Origin: Acanthosoma haemorrhoidale
Taxonomy: Eukaryota; Arthropoda; Insecta; Hemiptera; Acanthosomatidae
Assembly: GCA_930367205.1 (NCBI GenBank)
Contig: OV884009.1
Span: 32,435,841-32,499,840 of the forward strand
DNA length: 64,000 nt
Reading direction: 5' to 3'
Shown here one piece after another: positions 11,505 through 22,059 of this stretch (positions within the stretch are counted from its first letter, which is position 1; each line of letters starts with the position of its first letter). A program made the translations under genes and the position numbers. The notes beneath the pieces are model-generated. The model was given only the letters and a program-made list of their open reading frames with translations, made no database searches and was not told the origin of the DNA.

Positions 11505-11991
11505 CCGTGCTCAGTTCATCAGAGGCCTGAAGGACAATTGGATACGCTAACAGATCCTTCAAGACACAACCCTCAAGGGTTTCGATGGATTCGTAACGAA
11601 GGCCACAGCACTGGAAGCATCTTGATTCGAGTCGGGTCAATTAAATAAGCTACCTAAGAAACCGCCGGATCAAGTTACAGACGCAAACAAGAAGGATCGT
11701 CGTCAAGAAAGAAATCGTCCCAGCCGCCAGCGTTCTGGGTCTCAAGACATTCGTCGTCAGTCCAGCTCTCATCCGTGTCATCGTTCTCAGTCCCGCAGCA
11801 CCAGAGGCCTTGTGGATTATCGATCATTAGGTCTCGATGGCCTTTGTCTCAACTGTGGTCGCTCAAACCATAAATCGCGTGATTGAAGAACAGAGCGTAA
11901 ATCCATGAAGTGTAACTCTTGTGGAGAAAGCGGTCATGTCAGGAAAGTTTGTATCCCCACCCTGCTCCGGAAATCGAAGAAGAGGAGCTGT
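11505..11991 (+). pseudogene. gag: gag remnant with two zinc knuckles
   Basis: The frame opens with a gag-capsid phrase (QFIRGLKDN) typical of Ty3/gypsy elements and passes a serine-arginine-rich linker. It holds two zinc knuckles: CLNCGRSNHKSRD (11845-11883), where the fourth ligand is Asp and not Cys, and the complete CNSCGESGHVRKVC (11911-11952). Zinc knuckles bind the element's RNA during packaging. Stops interrupt the frame in the linker region and at 11884. The frame differs by -1 from the protease frame downstream, the usual gag/pol arrangement in this group, though I see no clear slippery heptamer. Confidence 0.85.
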
Positions 11992-12620
11992 CAACTCAAT
12001 ATCTTCAAGAGGAAGAGGAACATCACCCCAACAACGAATATGGTATCGTTCGGATTCAAACCGTCGAAGATCTGTATGAGGTTGGACCAGAGACCGATAA
12101 ATACATCGTCACAATCACTCTCAACTACAAGCCGCAATCGTTTGAAGTGGATTCCGGCGCACGTTTCTCCTTGATCTCAAAAACTTCTTTCAAGAAACTT
12201 GAACTCAACGTACTGTTGCAACCGACTCCAGTTTCTTTCCGCTCTTACTCAGATCACCTCATCAAGCCTAAAGGTAAAGTTACCGTCTCAGTCGCATACA
12301 AAGTGAATTCAATGGAAGCCGATTTATTCATAGAGCCAGCAGGACATGACGCTTTACTTGGATGCATGTGGATTTGTAGTCTCAGGATCAGCCTCAATGA
12401 GATTGATAGCCACAACAACTCAGCTCTCCGCCCAGTTGATGTCAACGTAGTCAATTTGCTCGAAGACGTTTTCGAAGAAAGGATCGGGTATGTTCCGAAT
12501 GTCGAAGTTAAGCTTCAACTTAGAGAAGGGGTGAACTCCAAACCCGTTGCCCCAAATCAACCTATAACCGCAACGATAACTACAACTGTGCCTACTGCAT
12601 TGCAGGTTCGTAGTCTTCAA
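11992..12620 (+). pseudogene. pol: pol remnant: retroviral-type aspartic protease and RT lead-in
   Basis: An acidic linker leads into a pepsin-type retroviral protease. The catalytic motif is VDSGA (Asp codon at 12150-12152) and the closing motif is ALLGCMWI. The protease normally cuts the Gag-Pol polyprotein. It is followed by GYVPNVEVKLQLREGV, the segment just before reverse transcriptase in Ty3/gypsy pol, after which the frame passes into unrelated coding sequence. The protease itself has no stop, so it is the best-preserved part of the element. Confidence 0.85.
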
Positions 12621-13060
12621 GTGAGGGAGAGAGTGCAGGCGAAGATTCGCTTAGGAAACCAAGGCAGTTTGGCACCATCAGGAGGAAACTCGGCCAGTAC
12701 CATTATATTGTCGAGGTCGCACCCTGAAACGCCATATTAATCAACTGGTCGCCAACTTGTTTCCGAAGAAAGAAGTCTCCTTCACTCCTTTGGTTCCACA
12801 GCACAGAATGGGGGTGCTATTCAAAACTGAAACTACAAGCTTACCACTAGACCACCAATCGCCACCAACACCTCCTTCACCAAATGTGAGTAGTCCAGGT
12901 ACACAGCGTGACTTGCCTAATCCATGTCATCTAAGGCCACCACCTGTTCAGCCTGGTCCGTCTGTGCCTCCATCGCCTAGGCCTACCAGGAGCCGAAAAA
13001 AGCCTAAGTATCTCGAGGGCTATGTCTCCAACGTGTGTTTGTGGACCTGTCCATCAATAA
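12621..13060 (+). pseudogene. pol: pol remnant: integrase C-terminal tail
   Basis: Three frames together give an integrase C-terminal domain: RVQAKIRLGN, then GTIRRKLGQYHYIVEV, then LKRHINQLV, so two frameshifts lie between 12655 and 12735. The last frame continues through a long proline-rich tail to RPTRSRKKPKYLEGYV, a typical end of Ty3/gypsy pol in insects. This domain helps position integrase on DNA. The catalytic core is deleted. Confidence 0.82.
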
Positions 13061-13071
13061 GTGGGGGAGAT

Positions 13072-13287
13072 TGTAGTGAAAACCCGTTAAAAATAACTGT
13101 AAGTGTAAGAAACTGTTATAAATATAAGTGTGTTACGACACACCTGGCAGGTGTTCAGAAGGTTTCAGTTTGAGAGTATGCGTACTGTTTTCAATACCTA
13201 TGTCTCATGTATTGTGTAAATAAATTATATTGCGTTATTCAATTAAATATGAAAATGTGTCTCATTATTCGGCCCCTTGTCCCAACA
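13072..13287 (+). mobile_element. 3' LTR of the gypsy-type element
   Basis: Starts TGTAGTGAAAAC after the purine tract AAGTGGGGGAGAT and ends CCCAACA, giving TG...CA ends and 216 bases. A TATAAATA (13117-13124) and an AATAAA (13219-13224) sit about 100 bases apart, as expected for the U3 promoter and the R poly-A signal. The partner 5' LTR is absent from the window. The satellite begins immediately afterward. Confidence 0.8.
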
Positions 13288-13848
13288 TGGACCATTCCAA
13301 CAGACACGGGGTGAACGTTGCTGCATCATTTTTGGTAGCCCTCACATTGCTTCGAAGTAATTCAACTGTTCCATCAGACACTGGGTGAATGTTGCTGAAT
13401 CATTTTTTGCGGTCCTCAAACTGCTTTGGAGTGATACGACCATTCCAACAGGCACAGGGCGAATATTGCTGCAACAATTTCTGGGGCCCTCACACTGCTT
13501 CGGAGTAATTTAACCGTTCCATCAGGCTATCGGCGAATCTTGCTGTGGCCCACATCCTGCTTCAGGTTATTATGACCATTCCAACAGGCACGGGGCGAAT
13601 GTTACTGCAACATTTTCTGCGGCCCACATACTGCTTTGGAGTAGTACAACCGTTCTATCAGGCACTGGGCGAATGTTGCTGCAACAATTTCGGCGGCTTC
13701 CACACTGCTTCGGAGTAATTTAACCGTTCCATCAGGCACGGGGCGAATGTTGCTGCAACAATTTCGGCGGCTTCCACACTGCTTCGGAGTAATTTAACCG
13801 TTCCATCAGGCACGGGGCGAATGTTGCTGCAACAATTTCGAATGTTGC
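13288..13848. repeat. 74-bp satellite array, right block
   Basis: Same monomers as the left block, at 13347, 13421, 13495, 13557, 13631, 13705 and 13779. Spacing is 74 bases except one 62-base step caused by a 12-base deletion. The last two monomers are nearly identical, which suggests a recent local duplication. The first monomers are the most diverged. Confidence 0.93.
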
Positions 13849-14689
13849 GACGATGACCTTAATCCCGTTTTTGTAGTTGTTCATTGGTATTTTCAAAATC
13901 AGAAACCCTTGTTTGATCCGAGTGTCTGCCTGTCTCTCCCGGTCTTCTTGAGTACCCTGTTTAAAAATAAAGATAAAATTGACAAGAAGGTCCTATTTGG
14001 AGTTGCTTTATGAAAAATACAGATAAAAATCTCTAAATATGGTTGTTTCATTTACTAATTAATCATTGGAGTAGGACATTAAATTAAATATCTTGACATC
14101 CTGGGCAAAATCCTGTAATTTCTTTTATGGCCTACTATGACAACATGTCATCAAACCTGTCATTAACATCATGTTCGCCATTTCAACAGGACCCATGAAT
14201 CATCAGGGCCCTTTTCTCACTTAGGTCATCGTTACTTTTATTCGGAGGGGTAATAAGCAAATTGACTGGAGAGCCGACAAATAAACAGGAAGCAAGTTCT
14301 ACCTAAACTAATATTTGTACGGGCGACCAACCTCCTTTTTGGCTGGGTAAAACGGGACCCGCCTGCCTACCCGAAACCAGGGATGTTTCACCTACCTACC
14401 CAGCAGACGGCACATTGAAAATGTTTTGCACTTCCGGTCCTTAGAGAGCCCGAAGATGTACAAATTTGTAGTGTACATACTGCCTTTACCGGGCCCTGTA
14501 TGGACCTGTAGCTTTACAGAATACTCATGGAGTGCAGGGGAGGAAACCTGGTTCGCCAGGATCCCTTTAGTATCACAATAAATAAAAGTTCTTCCAAGGC
14601 TACGATGGTCTGTAATTGTTCAACTAGGCCAACTTATTCAGCCGAAACCCGGACCAAGACTGCAGCAAGACATATACAATGAGGTATCA
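13849..14689. other. No gene seen; moderate-GC part at 14260-14600
   Basis: The stretch 14260-14600 is GC-richer and ends with AATAAATAAAAG at 14577, a possible poly-A signal. It might be an unrecognised transposon end; no frame or terminal motif supports a call. Confidence 0.4.
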
Positions 14690-14845
14690 GATTGGAAGTG
14701 ATGATGCCGTTCCCCCGTCGATGGCAGGACGCTGTCGCGGCTGGAACGCTTTAGTCTTAGGTTCTAGTTTTAGGTTTTAGTTTGTAAGTTTTTCTCCCAC
14801 TTTTTCAAAATAAAGGTGAGCCCCCCATCACCTATCATTATATTC
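14690..14845 (+). repeat. Repeat end with AGGTGA/TCACCT stem-loop
   Basis: A GC-rich piece followed by repeated TTAGGTTTTAG-like words ends in AAAATAAAGGTGA. The stem AGGTGA (14814-14819) pairs with TCACCT (14828-14833) around an 8-base loop. The same AATAAAGGTGA hairpin occurs at 17782 (minus) and 23997 (plus), so this is likely a related 3' end with its own poly-A signal inside the stem. Confidence 0.45.
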
Positions 14846-14984
14846 ATTTTATTTATAACCACAACCTGTATTGTTAAGTAACCCAACCTCCTTCAAATGC
14901 ATCGGTGCATAGCATTATTTTGTTCATTGATTTTGTCATATTTTCACATTGTGTAATTCAAAGAGGTTAAGGAAAAAAAAAAAA

Positions 14985-15300
14985 AAGTGATGATAGCTTT
15001 CAACAGCCCAAATTTATCATCCTCAGAGGTCACAAACGATCAGTCGACCATTAGAACCGTATGAAGAACTTAACATGTTTCTAACTGTGGCTCGACTAGC
15101 TACTTTCGTATACAACGAGCTTAGGATTTCAAATACACAAATGTTTGTTTCTCTTCAAAAAAAGAGCTTTTTATTAATTGGTCATTGGTTAAGCACTTCT
15201 CCATTGCTTATGTGGTGGACTCACCTCTGTATGGCTCCTGAGGATGACAGAAGTGGGCTGTTGAAAGCTTTTGCCAGTACAAGAAAAGCTTTTGAAGAGT
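14985..15300. repeat. Inverted pair of hammerhead-like motifs
   Basis: A CTGAGGATGA phrase followed 14 to 16 bases later by GGGCTGTTGAAAGC-type sequence occurs on the minus strand (about 15026 back to 14990) and on the plus strand (15238-15270). Both fit the CUGANGA - stem - GAAA core of a hammerhead ribozyme. In the right copy GACAG (15246-15250) can pair with CTGTT (15258-15262). The DNA between holds a 75-residue frame with no recognised domain. Confidence 0.4.
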
Positions 15301-15440
15301 AACGAACATTTGTATTATTTCAAACTTAAAGTAAACCATTTGATATATGTGTCTATTTATTTTGGTTGTCTATTATCGTTTCTTTTGTTCTTTGTATAAA
15401 AAATTGGTAAGATATAAAAAGCTGTGTGTATTTGTTCAAA

Positions 15441-15710
15441 TTACGACATACTGATTGGCAGTGTCGTTTTTTGATCCCTATAGGAACATAGGGCGCTTAC
15501 AAAGCCATTCCCTTCCTTTCTATCCAGTCTCTTAACTTCTATCCATTCCCTTGGCCCTGGAAATAACTCTCCTAAATCCTTCCTCAAGATATTTCTTGCC
15601 TTGCGGGTTCCAAGGGCCTGCAGATTCGGATTATTTCTCATCATTCTCCGAGCAACATATATTTCCTCTTCATCAATCGTATATCTAGGACTCTTTCTCA
15701 ATTTCTCCAC
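15441..15710 (-). CDS. Hypothetical ORF fragment, about 89 residues
   Basis: Highly charged protein with DEEEIYVARRMMRNNPNLQA and a basic RKARNILRKDL stretch, and protein-like codon use compared with the surrounding AT-rich DNA. There is no in-frame ATG at the left end of the protein; the nearest upstream ATG (about 15734) reads MSNDDLLW in another frame, so a single-base frameshift may split a longer frame. I do not recognise the family. It could be a transposon-encoded or captured gene fragment. Confidence 0.3.
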   Translation of the reverse strand: MEKLRKSPRYTIDEEEIYVARRMMRNNPNLQALGTRKARNILRKDLGELFPGPREWIEVKRLDRKEGNGFVSALCSYRDQKTTLPISMS

Positions 15711-16265
15711 AACAGGTCATCATTAGACATCCTTTCTAGTTATTGAAGTTTTATAAGAACTTGTAGTCTAGCTAATATATTTCTTGTGAGCTTCCATATT
15801 TCACATACTTAGAGAAGAACAGACTTTTTCCCGTGAAATCCGTGATTGGCTTTGTCTGGGACCCGCAAATATATCTCCGTTGGGCGAAGACTACTTTTAG
15901 CATTAATTACCTTCTCCGTACCTCCACTCATCGAAAAAATACTCCCAAGTTAGGTCAAACAACTTTGCAAGTGTGACATCATTTTCTTGCTGTTAAAATT
16001 AAGTTCCATAGTTTTCATTCACTACATTCATTTTCATGTCCACTCTAACGGCTTCTTCAGTGCTCTAGCTTCCAGAGGATCTCTGCCACAACATAACTAA
16101 TAGGCACTAACTTGCACTTCCATTTGATCCCCTAAAGATGATAAAAATTCAAGCAACCTCTTGAAAAATAGCGAAGGATCATTAATCATTTAATCTGGGA
16201 TTAAAAATAAATCATGTCGAAATTCGGAAATATTTTTTGAAACTCAAACAAGTATGACATAAGAC
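15711..16265. other. No gene seen
   Basis: AT-rich DNA; nothing recognisable on either strand. Confidence 0.5.
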
Positions 16266-16735
16266 CGCTTGATATGCTGTGACTTGGTACAATCCTCCAG
16301 CGCCCTGATCGGATTGTTTACATATATCAACTGCATAACACTGCGGAGGAATTCCAGATTTATGCCCCTTCCACGACTCTTTGTTTGTTTTGTCTTGTCC
16401 GGAGGTCGGCGTTGGATCGGGAGGGGGGGAGACGTTGGAGAATCCGAATAATGGATTAGCTCGCAGATTTATTCAGCTAACTGGTGCCGTGAATAGGATT
16501 ACAGCGGGCAGGTATTGACTCGGATCGAGAACTCGGCCCTGTCCAAGGTGCATATATAAAAGTTTTCAGAGCCGATAATGCGAGACTAATGTACACTTAT
16601 TTATCAAACGATGCCGCTGGATAAGGCATAAATCTCCCCCGATCCCATCGCTATATCTTCCCTCCCCCCTCCTTCTACCCCCTCCCCCGTGTAAATCCAC
16701 CGACTATGTGTGGTCCGATCCATCTACCAGGAGCA
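16266..16735. promoter_or_regulatory. Possible host regulatory block (TAAT-rich, moderate GC)
   Basis: GC content is clearly above the neighbours, no repeat family is visible and there is no long frame. It contains several homeodomain-type sites (AATAATGGATTAG near 16449, GACTAATG near 16585) and a TATATAAAAG (16553-16562). This looks like a constrained non-coding element, but the sequence alone cannot show that. A promoter is not supported by a downstream gene. Confidence 0.25.
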
Positions 16736-17769
16736 CTCAATCATTTTTTATACATAATAAAATTATTCCAAGGTTCGAAATGACAGTTATATTTCATATG
16801 CCCCCTTGGCTCGCTTCCTCGGGCCTAATTATTTATGGGCCTAAGGCTGAAGTTTTTTTACATTTTATATAATACAGAAGTTGGGGTCCGATCCGAGTTA
16901 CAAATGATCCATTGGGGAAATATATGAAAGGTTCAGGCGAGTATCACAGTTTCGATTCTGTAAGATCAACTTTCACAAATCATATTCTCACCGTCCTGGC
17001 CGGCTGAAATAATCGCTCATACTCAACATGTCCAACCAATAAAAAAATTTATATTCCTGATAGTATCAGGTCGTTGTGTCTTTTATTTATTATCGTTTTT
17101 TTATTTTTTTTTATTTTGGTCCCGAGAGATAAAATATTGTGACATAACGGGTCCGTGATTTGTATATTTTGTGTGAACGGACAGGGAACATAATTTGTAA
17201 ACAATTCCAGGTTATTCAAAGGCCGTTAAATCTTTTCCCGTTCAAAATACGTTATAAAAACGTGTTCCCGATAAGGCTAACAAATGTGTTTAGGATAATT
17301 TTCGTTTTCGAATGTCCTTTCCTTAAATAATTGAATGTAGATTCCAACAAATCAAATATAATATGGACTCGTTTTAATCTATTGGTCTACACAAGTCGGC
17401 TTAAAATTTAACACCATCGGTGTCCAGTCACACGTGCATGCAACAAAAGTTACAACGAAAGCAAATTGTTGGAATATAAAATTGCGGTAAAAAATCAAAT
17501 GACCTGGTTTCATATCAAATACAACACAATAAATGCTTAGTTCTTTGGTATATTTGAACATTTTAATGACATATTTATAATCAAATTTAATTAACTAACA
17601 AAAATATAAATTATACGCAACCCCAGAAAAAAAATAAAATAAAGTTTATTTCTCAATTAAAAAATTTTACTAGAATTTTAGTGAGTAAATACATAAACAA
17701 GTACCACAATAAAAATATATAAATAAAAAGTATGTTATAATAAAATATTATACAATATTTGGATATGAT
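16736..17769. other. AT-rich DNA, no gene seen
   Basis: A CCTGATAGTATCAGG dyad lies at about 17056. A 60-residue minus-strand frame (17379-17561) is not recognisable. Confidence 0.5.
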
Positions 17770-17995
17770 TTTTTTGATCAAAAGGTGAGCCCCATCACCT
17801 TATTAGTCAGTTTAGTCCAGTCACGTATGATGTGTATCATTACACTTGCTTATTCATTATATAATTTTTATAAAATAACAAAACCTGTATATAATGTAGC
17901 GATGCTGCAGGAAATACAAAAATAATTGGTAAATAGATTCGCCTGAGGGTCTATAATTGTATATAATGATCTGTAAATTTAAACTGGCTATGAAA
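17770..17995 (-). repeat. Dispersed repeat family B, minus-strand copy
   Basis: Reverse complement of the repeats at 23800 and 31972: shared words include ATATACAGGTTTTGTTA-type sequence, GTAGCGATGCTGCAGGAAAT, CTGACTAATAAGGTGA and the AAGGTGA/TCACCTT hairpin (17782-17788 with 17795-17801). It ends just past the hairpin, unlike the other two, so the hairpin probably marks the true 3' end. Confidence 0.7.
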
Positions 17996-18900
17996 GAAGA
18001 AGAAGAAAAAAAAAATATGGTTTTATTCTTTTTAGCTTTTATAATTATTTTAAATCAATCGATGTATTTTTTTTAAATATGTAGTTCTAGTTGGAATAAT
18101 AAATTTTTACGTTCAAATCAATCATGCTGTACAAGCAAATTGTAATTTTTCAAATTGAGATCTTATAATTAGTATACAATTCTGTTATGCAACATCACAT
18201 TTCAGTTATAAAAAAATCACTCACAAATCAGTTACATTTCAATACTTAATAGTTATTTTTTTCTAGAAAAAAATCGCTAAACATTCATCTCAAATTAAAG
18301 GGTAGGTTATCTTCTCATTTTTCGGGTTTAATTAAGAACACCTCAGCCAAAGATTTCAAGTAAAAAAAAAAAGTGACGCTCACTTTATTGTATTTTAATT
18401 TTTTAAGACTTCAGAATTTAATTTGTATAGCGGAAAATATATATTATTTACCATAAATCACATCATTGTTATACAATAAAAGTTTTTTATGGCTTTGGAC
18501 CACCATTCATTTCTTTATTTCGATTCCTGTGCACATGAACGATTCCTACAACGGAAAGATGTAACTAAAATGTATACCTCAAATTAAAAATATTCAAAAA
18601 TCTATTTATACAAAATGAGAAAAGTGATTACTCTTTTAAAACGTTAAATCTGTGGGGTTATATCAACAGAACCTTTAGATGGTTGTAATCGATCATAGTT
18701 AAAAAAATATATAATAAGAATAAAAGAAACATTGTACACAATTTTCGTAAAAGAAAGCACAAGGACTATACAAATATTTTATTTGATTAAAGGGGCAGTT
18801 CGAAACTTGTTTCATTGTAGTTTTGTCAGGCTACGGTTAGTTAGTTAAGCAATTTAAACTCGTGCAAACCACTTCATTCGGTTTTTACTAATTATTCACA
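17996..18900. other. AT-rich DNA, no gene seen
   Basis: Very AT-rich with many A-runs; no frames of note. Confidence 0.5.
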
Positions 18901-19310
18901 CGTTTTTTTTTCACGTGTCTTGAATGAGGACCCGTTTTTTTTTGGCTTCATTTTTTTTTTGCGGATAATGTGTCGAGAGGACAGACAAAGAACCCTACGC
19001 GGTCGCCTAGTTGAAAATGAATTGAGCTGTGTAAAGCAGGGGCGGGGCGTGGGTGAGCTATGGAGAAAGAAAAAGAAGAAAAAAAAAAACTCATCATTAG
19101 GACTAATTGATTGATGACGTAAACTAGCACGTGACCGAAGGAAGTGGCAATAGAGAGAGGTTCATCTCTATTAATTAATTCGGAGGCGGGGCGAACCGAT
19201 AATTATAGCAACCGTCGTTAGGTGTGCCACGGCTCCATCTGCATTTGTGCAGGTAAAGTCTGCGGATGTCGCGATGGCCGATGTTATAGGCCTGTAGGAT
19301 CCAGAGGCGT
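18901..19310. other. Moderate-GC block, no gene seen
   Basis: T-runs at 18904-18912 and 18936-18960 flank a moderate-GC segment (18960-19060), and a second GC-richer segment covers 19170-19310. Short frames on both strands overlap and are low-complexity at their ends. Confidence 0.35.
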
Positions 19311-19396
19311 CACTTTTTTTTTTTTATGGAAAAAATCATTATTTGATATAATCTGCCCTGAAAGGGCAATTCCGATAAATAAATTACAATTTTTTT
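19311..19396 (-). mobile_element. Old LINE 3' UTR tail scrap
   Basis: Begins with a T-run, then on the minus strand carries the TTGCCCTTTCAGGGCA stem-loop that is otherwise seen at 9803. It represents the same older LINE subfamily. Confidence 0.45.
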
Positions 19397-20249
19397 TCAA
19401 CTTTTTAACGTTCGTATCTTCATGAAAAAATACCGAGCTGTCCTCCGAGTTAAGGAAAGGCTATGCGATGAACGAGGTCATGGTCAGTGCCCTACCAATG
19501 ATGCTCGGTTTATGACTCTTTGATTCAATAAACGTTATAGACCATTGATGACCAACAAGGCAGGCTGCTTCTGGACATGGATTCGACTCGAAGTCATTCC
19601 GTTTAAGCAGTCTTTGTTTCACTTCTTAAGTTGTTTCAAATACCTTGCTAATCCGTATTTTACTCTGTGCTTAACATTGTCGAAACCTCAGGCGTTCGAA
19701 CCGGCTCCAGTGGTGAAACAATTCCCATGGAAACCGAAAATTTTCGATTTCGGATGATTTCATTTGACGATGGTGAGGGACAAGTGTTCATCGATAAGTT
19801 TAAAAAACTTGTTATGGAAAATAACTTACGGATATAGTTTGTAGCATCGACGATGCCTGCCTAAATTATGATTCTTAATTAAACATTGGAATCGAAAAAA
19901 TAAAATAAATTGGGATATAACCGTCGAAGGTAAGGTGTTCCTTCCATTTTTTCGAAATGCGAGTAGAGATCACACACATACTTCAAAGGTGAAACAAATA
20001 TAAATAATATTATGCATCCATTATATCCATTCACTCTCTCATCCATTCTGTATTTGGCATATAAGCACATGCAATACCGACATATTTCCAACAGGCATGA
20101 ATCCCAAAAAATTCCCTTAAAATCATCCCTCTCACTTCCCTCTAGCAAAACAGAAGGAAGCAGGTATCGTGGAGGTCCCTCACGTCTGGAGCTACATCAA
20201 TGTTTGATAGTAGGAGTTGAGGCAGAAAGTGCGAGAGCTTCAGAAGCTC
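19397..20249. other. No gene seen
   Basis: Short frames of 70 to 102 residues (19545-20320) overlap on both strands and show no recognisable domain. Confidence 0.45.
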
Positions 20250-20432
20250 CGGGACTTGGCGGTCGAAGCACTATGGGGTCGAAGGCAATGATAAAGCTGA
20301 TCATGCAGTCAAGGAGATAAAACAAGACTTTACGTTCCAATTCATTTATTATTAACAACAAGCTATTTACCCTTACAATATTTTCTACATAGGTTGGCAT
20401 CTACTCGATCCACAATTTAAGGTATGATTTAA
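20250..20432. repeat. Dispersed repeat family C, copy 1
   Basis: Shares GGTCGAAG...GGGGTCGAAGG, then ACTTTACGTTCCAATTCATT, GGCATCTACTCGATCCA and AATTTAAGGTATGATTTAAT with 36517-36702 in the same order. In the second copy the minus strand has a box-B-like GGATTCAAACCC, so the family may be tRNA-derived. Confidence 0.65.
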
Positions 20433-22059
20433 TGCCGTGGTGAGAGAGAGAGAGCGAGAGCCAAAATCTCTTTAAACTCTCTTTGGGCACGTCCATACTG
20501 ACAGATGTGACATGTCGAGTGTATCAAATAGTTAACGATATCGAGCAGTAAAACGCTTTATTAATAATAATAATTCACAACAATACAATAGTTTATATTA
20601 AAGGCTTTATAATGGAGAGGTGACTGTTTCAGACGTACAGACAGGTATGGACTAATTGGTGGAGAGGTTTAGGAACCAGCCAGTGTTCTCCTGAGTTTAA
20701 ACAGGCCTGCTTGATTACCTGAAGTACAGCGGGTTCCAATGTTGCTTGGTTTGTTCCTTACCTTGGTCGGCTGTAGCCTGCTACCTTGCCACCTAGTTAG
20801 TTTTAGGTAGGTAGATACCTGAGCAAATGCTTAAGTCGGCATTGACACGGTACAAGCAGTTGCCGGCAGGTTGCTTATTGTCTAATGTTTATGCCAAGCC
20901 GGCCACTTTTGGGATAAAGTGCTTGGGCAGATAGCTGAATCATTTTATAGAAAAATCATTTTTCGTCAAGCCCAGAATCTCTACTTTCAGGTACAGGGTA
21001 ATCGTAGTTTGCCTATCTGTAGGAAAGCGTGGTCCACAATAGTGGTAAAATTATATTGATCAGGCGTTGGTTAAAATACACTGGGAGTAAGTAAAAGACA
21101 ATTAAAATAAAATCGGGCCGAAAAAATGTCCCGCTAACAAGTTATTTAAGATTAAATTTCTGATTTTCCCCGTGTTAAACAAGGAATTGAAGGAATTGGT
21201 AAGGTGTTCATAATTGTGTTATATAACTTTTTTTTAATGAAACACCACAAACTTCAATTAATGAGCTTTCTTGTTCTACTATCGATTATTATTGCCGAGA
21301 CCAAAGGTTGAAGTTTTACCATGAAACACAATCATAATTTGTATAAACGGTAAAGTTATATTTCATAAAACCATGGATTACCGACCACTATAGTGATAAC
21401 TAGCAAAACAGTATATTTTTGGGTTTAACCACTGTATATTTTTAGTAATGACCACATTTGTATTTTTTTTCTAACAATAACTGACCAAAAGTGGGAGTTG
21501 CAAGGATCAGTAGCAAAGTCTTTGAAAAACATTTTTGCCGACTTTTTTAATAATTATTATGAACTACATTTTTTTAAGTTCTGTTTGAAAAAAAAGTAAT
21601 GGCCTAGGATGTGAAGAAAAAATATTGTGAGATACTTAGGGGTCTCGGCGAGAGATTATTATAGTCTAATTGAGTGAGCGTATAAAATAGTCCGGTATAT
21701 TTAAAATAAAATACTTTATTTTAAAGTTTAATATGTTTTATTTCTTATGCCATCTCAGTCATGGATTATTTTATATTTTTTAATTTATTATATGGTTACC
21801 ACCGATAATGTGTTTTTAAAAATGGGAAAAACAATAGAATGTTAGGTAGGTTCTGAACAGTCTGCGAGGACAAGTTGGAGAGGAGAAGATGAAATTAGGA
21901 TAAACTTTTTTTCAAATTTAATTTATATTGTCGAACCTTGACAAAAGACTGACATACGGGTCTTAGAAGGCAGAAACTCACAGAAAAACTGTAGACTGCT
22001 CCACTGGAAGTTCCACCTCAGTTATGAGACAGAATATTTATTTAAAAAGAAGTCCGTAA
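20433..22059. other. No gene seen; short GA microsatellite
   Basis: A (GA)n tract lies at about 20441-20462. The region 20610-20950 is moderate-GC without recognisable elements, and the rest is AT-rich. Confidence 0.5.

Larger units (their letters stand above)
11475..13287 (+). mobile_element. Internally deleted Ty3/gypsy-type LTR retrotransposon
   Basis: From left to right: the end of a gag capsid, two zinc knuckles, an aspartic protease, the start of the segment before reverse transcriptase, an abrupt jump to an integrase C-terminal tail, a proline-rich tail, a purine tract (13059-13071) and one LTR. Reverse transcriptase, RNase H and the integrase core are missing. No 5' LTR or primer-binding site is visible; the left edge falls directly into satellite. 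The satellite resumes right after the LTR, so the element sits inside the array. With stops and frameshifts it cannot move. Confidence 0.88.

Noticed and set aside
10952..13848. CRISPR-like array
   Set aside because: The repeats are directly adjacent 74-bp monomers without unique spacers, and the surrounding DNA is eukaryotic.
14690..14845. BEL/Pao or Jockey pol end coding
   Set aside because: A short GC-rich part resembled coding sequence in one frame but no motif could be confirmed.
16553..16562. TATATAAAAG as a core promoter
   Set aside because: No start-site motif at the proper distance and no downstream gene could be supported. Such words are common in AT-rich DNA.
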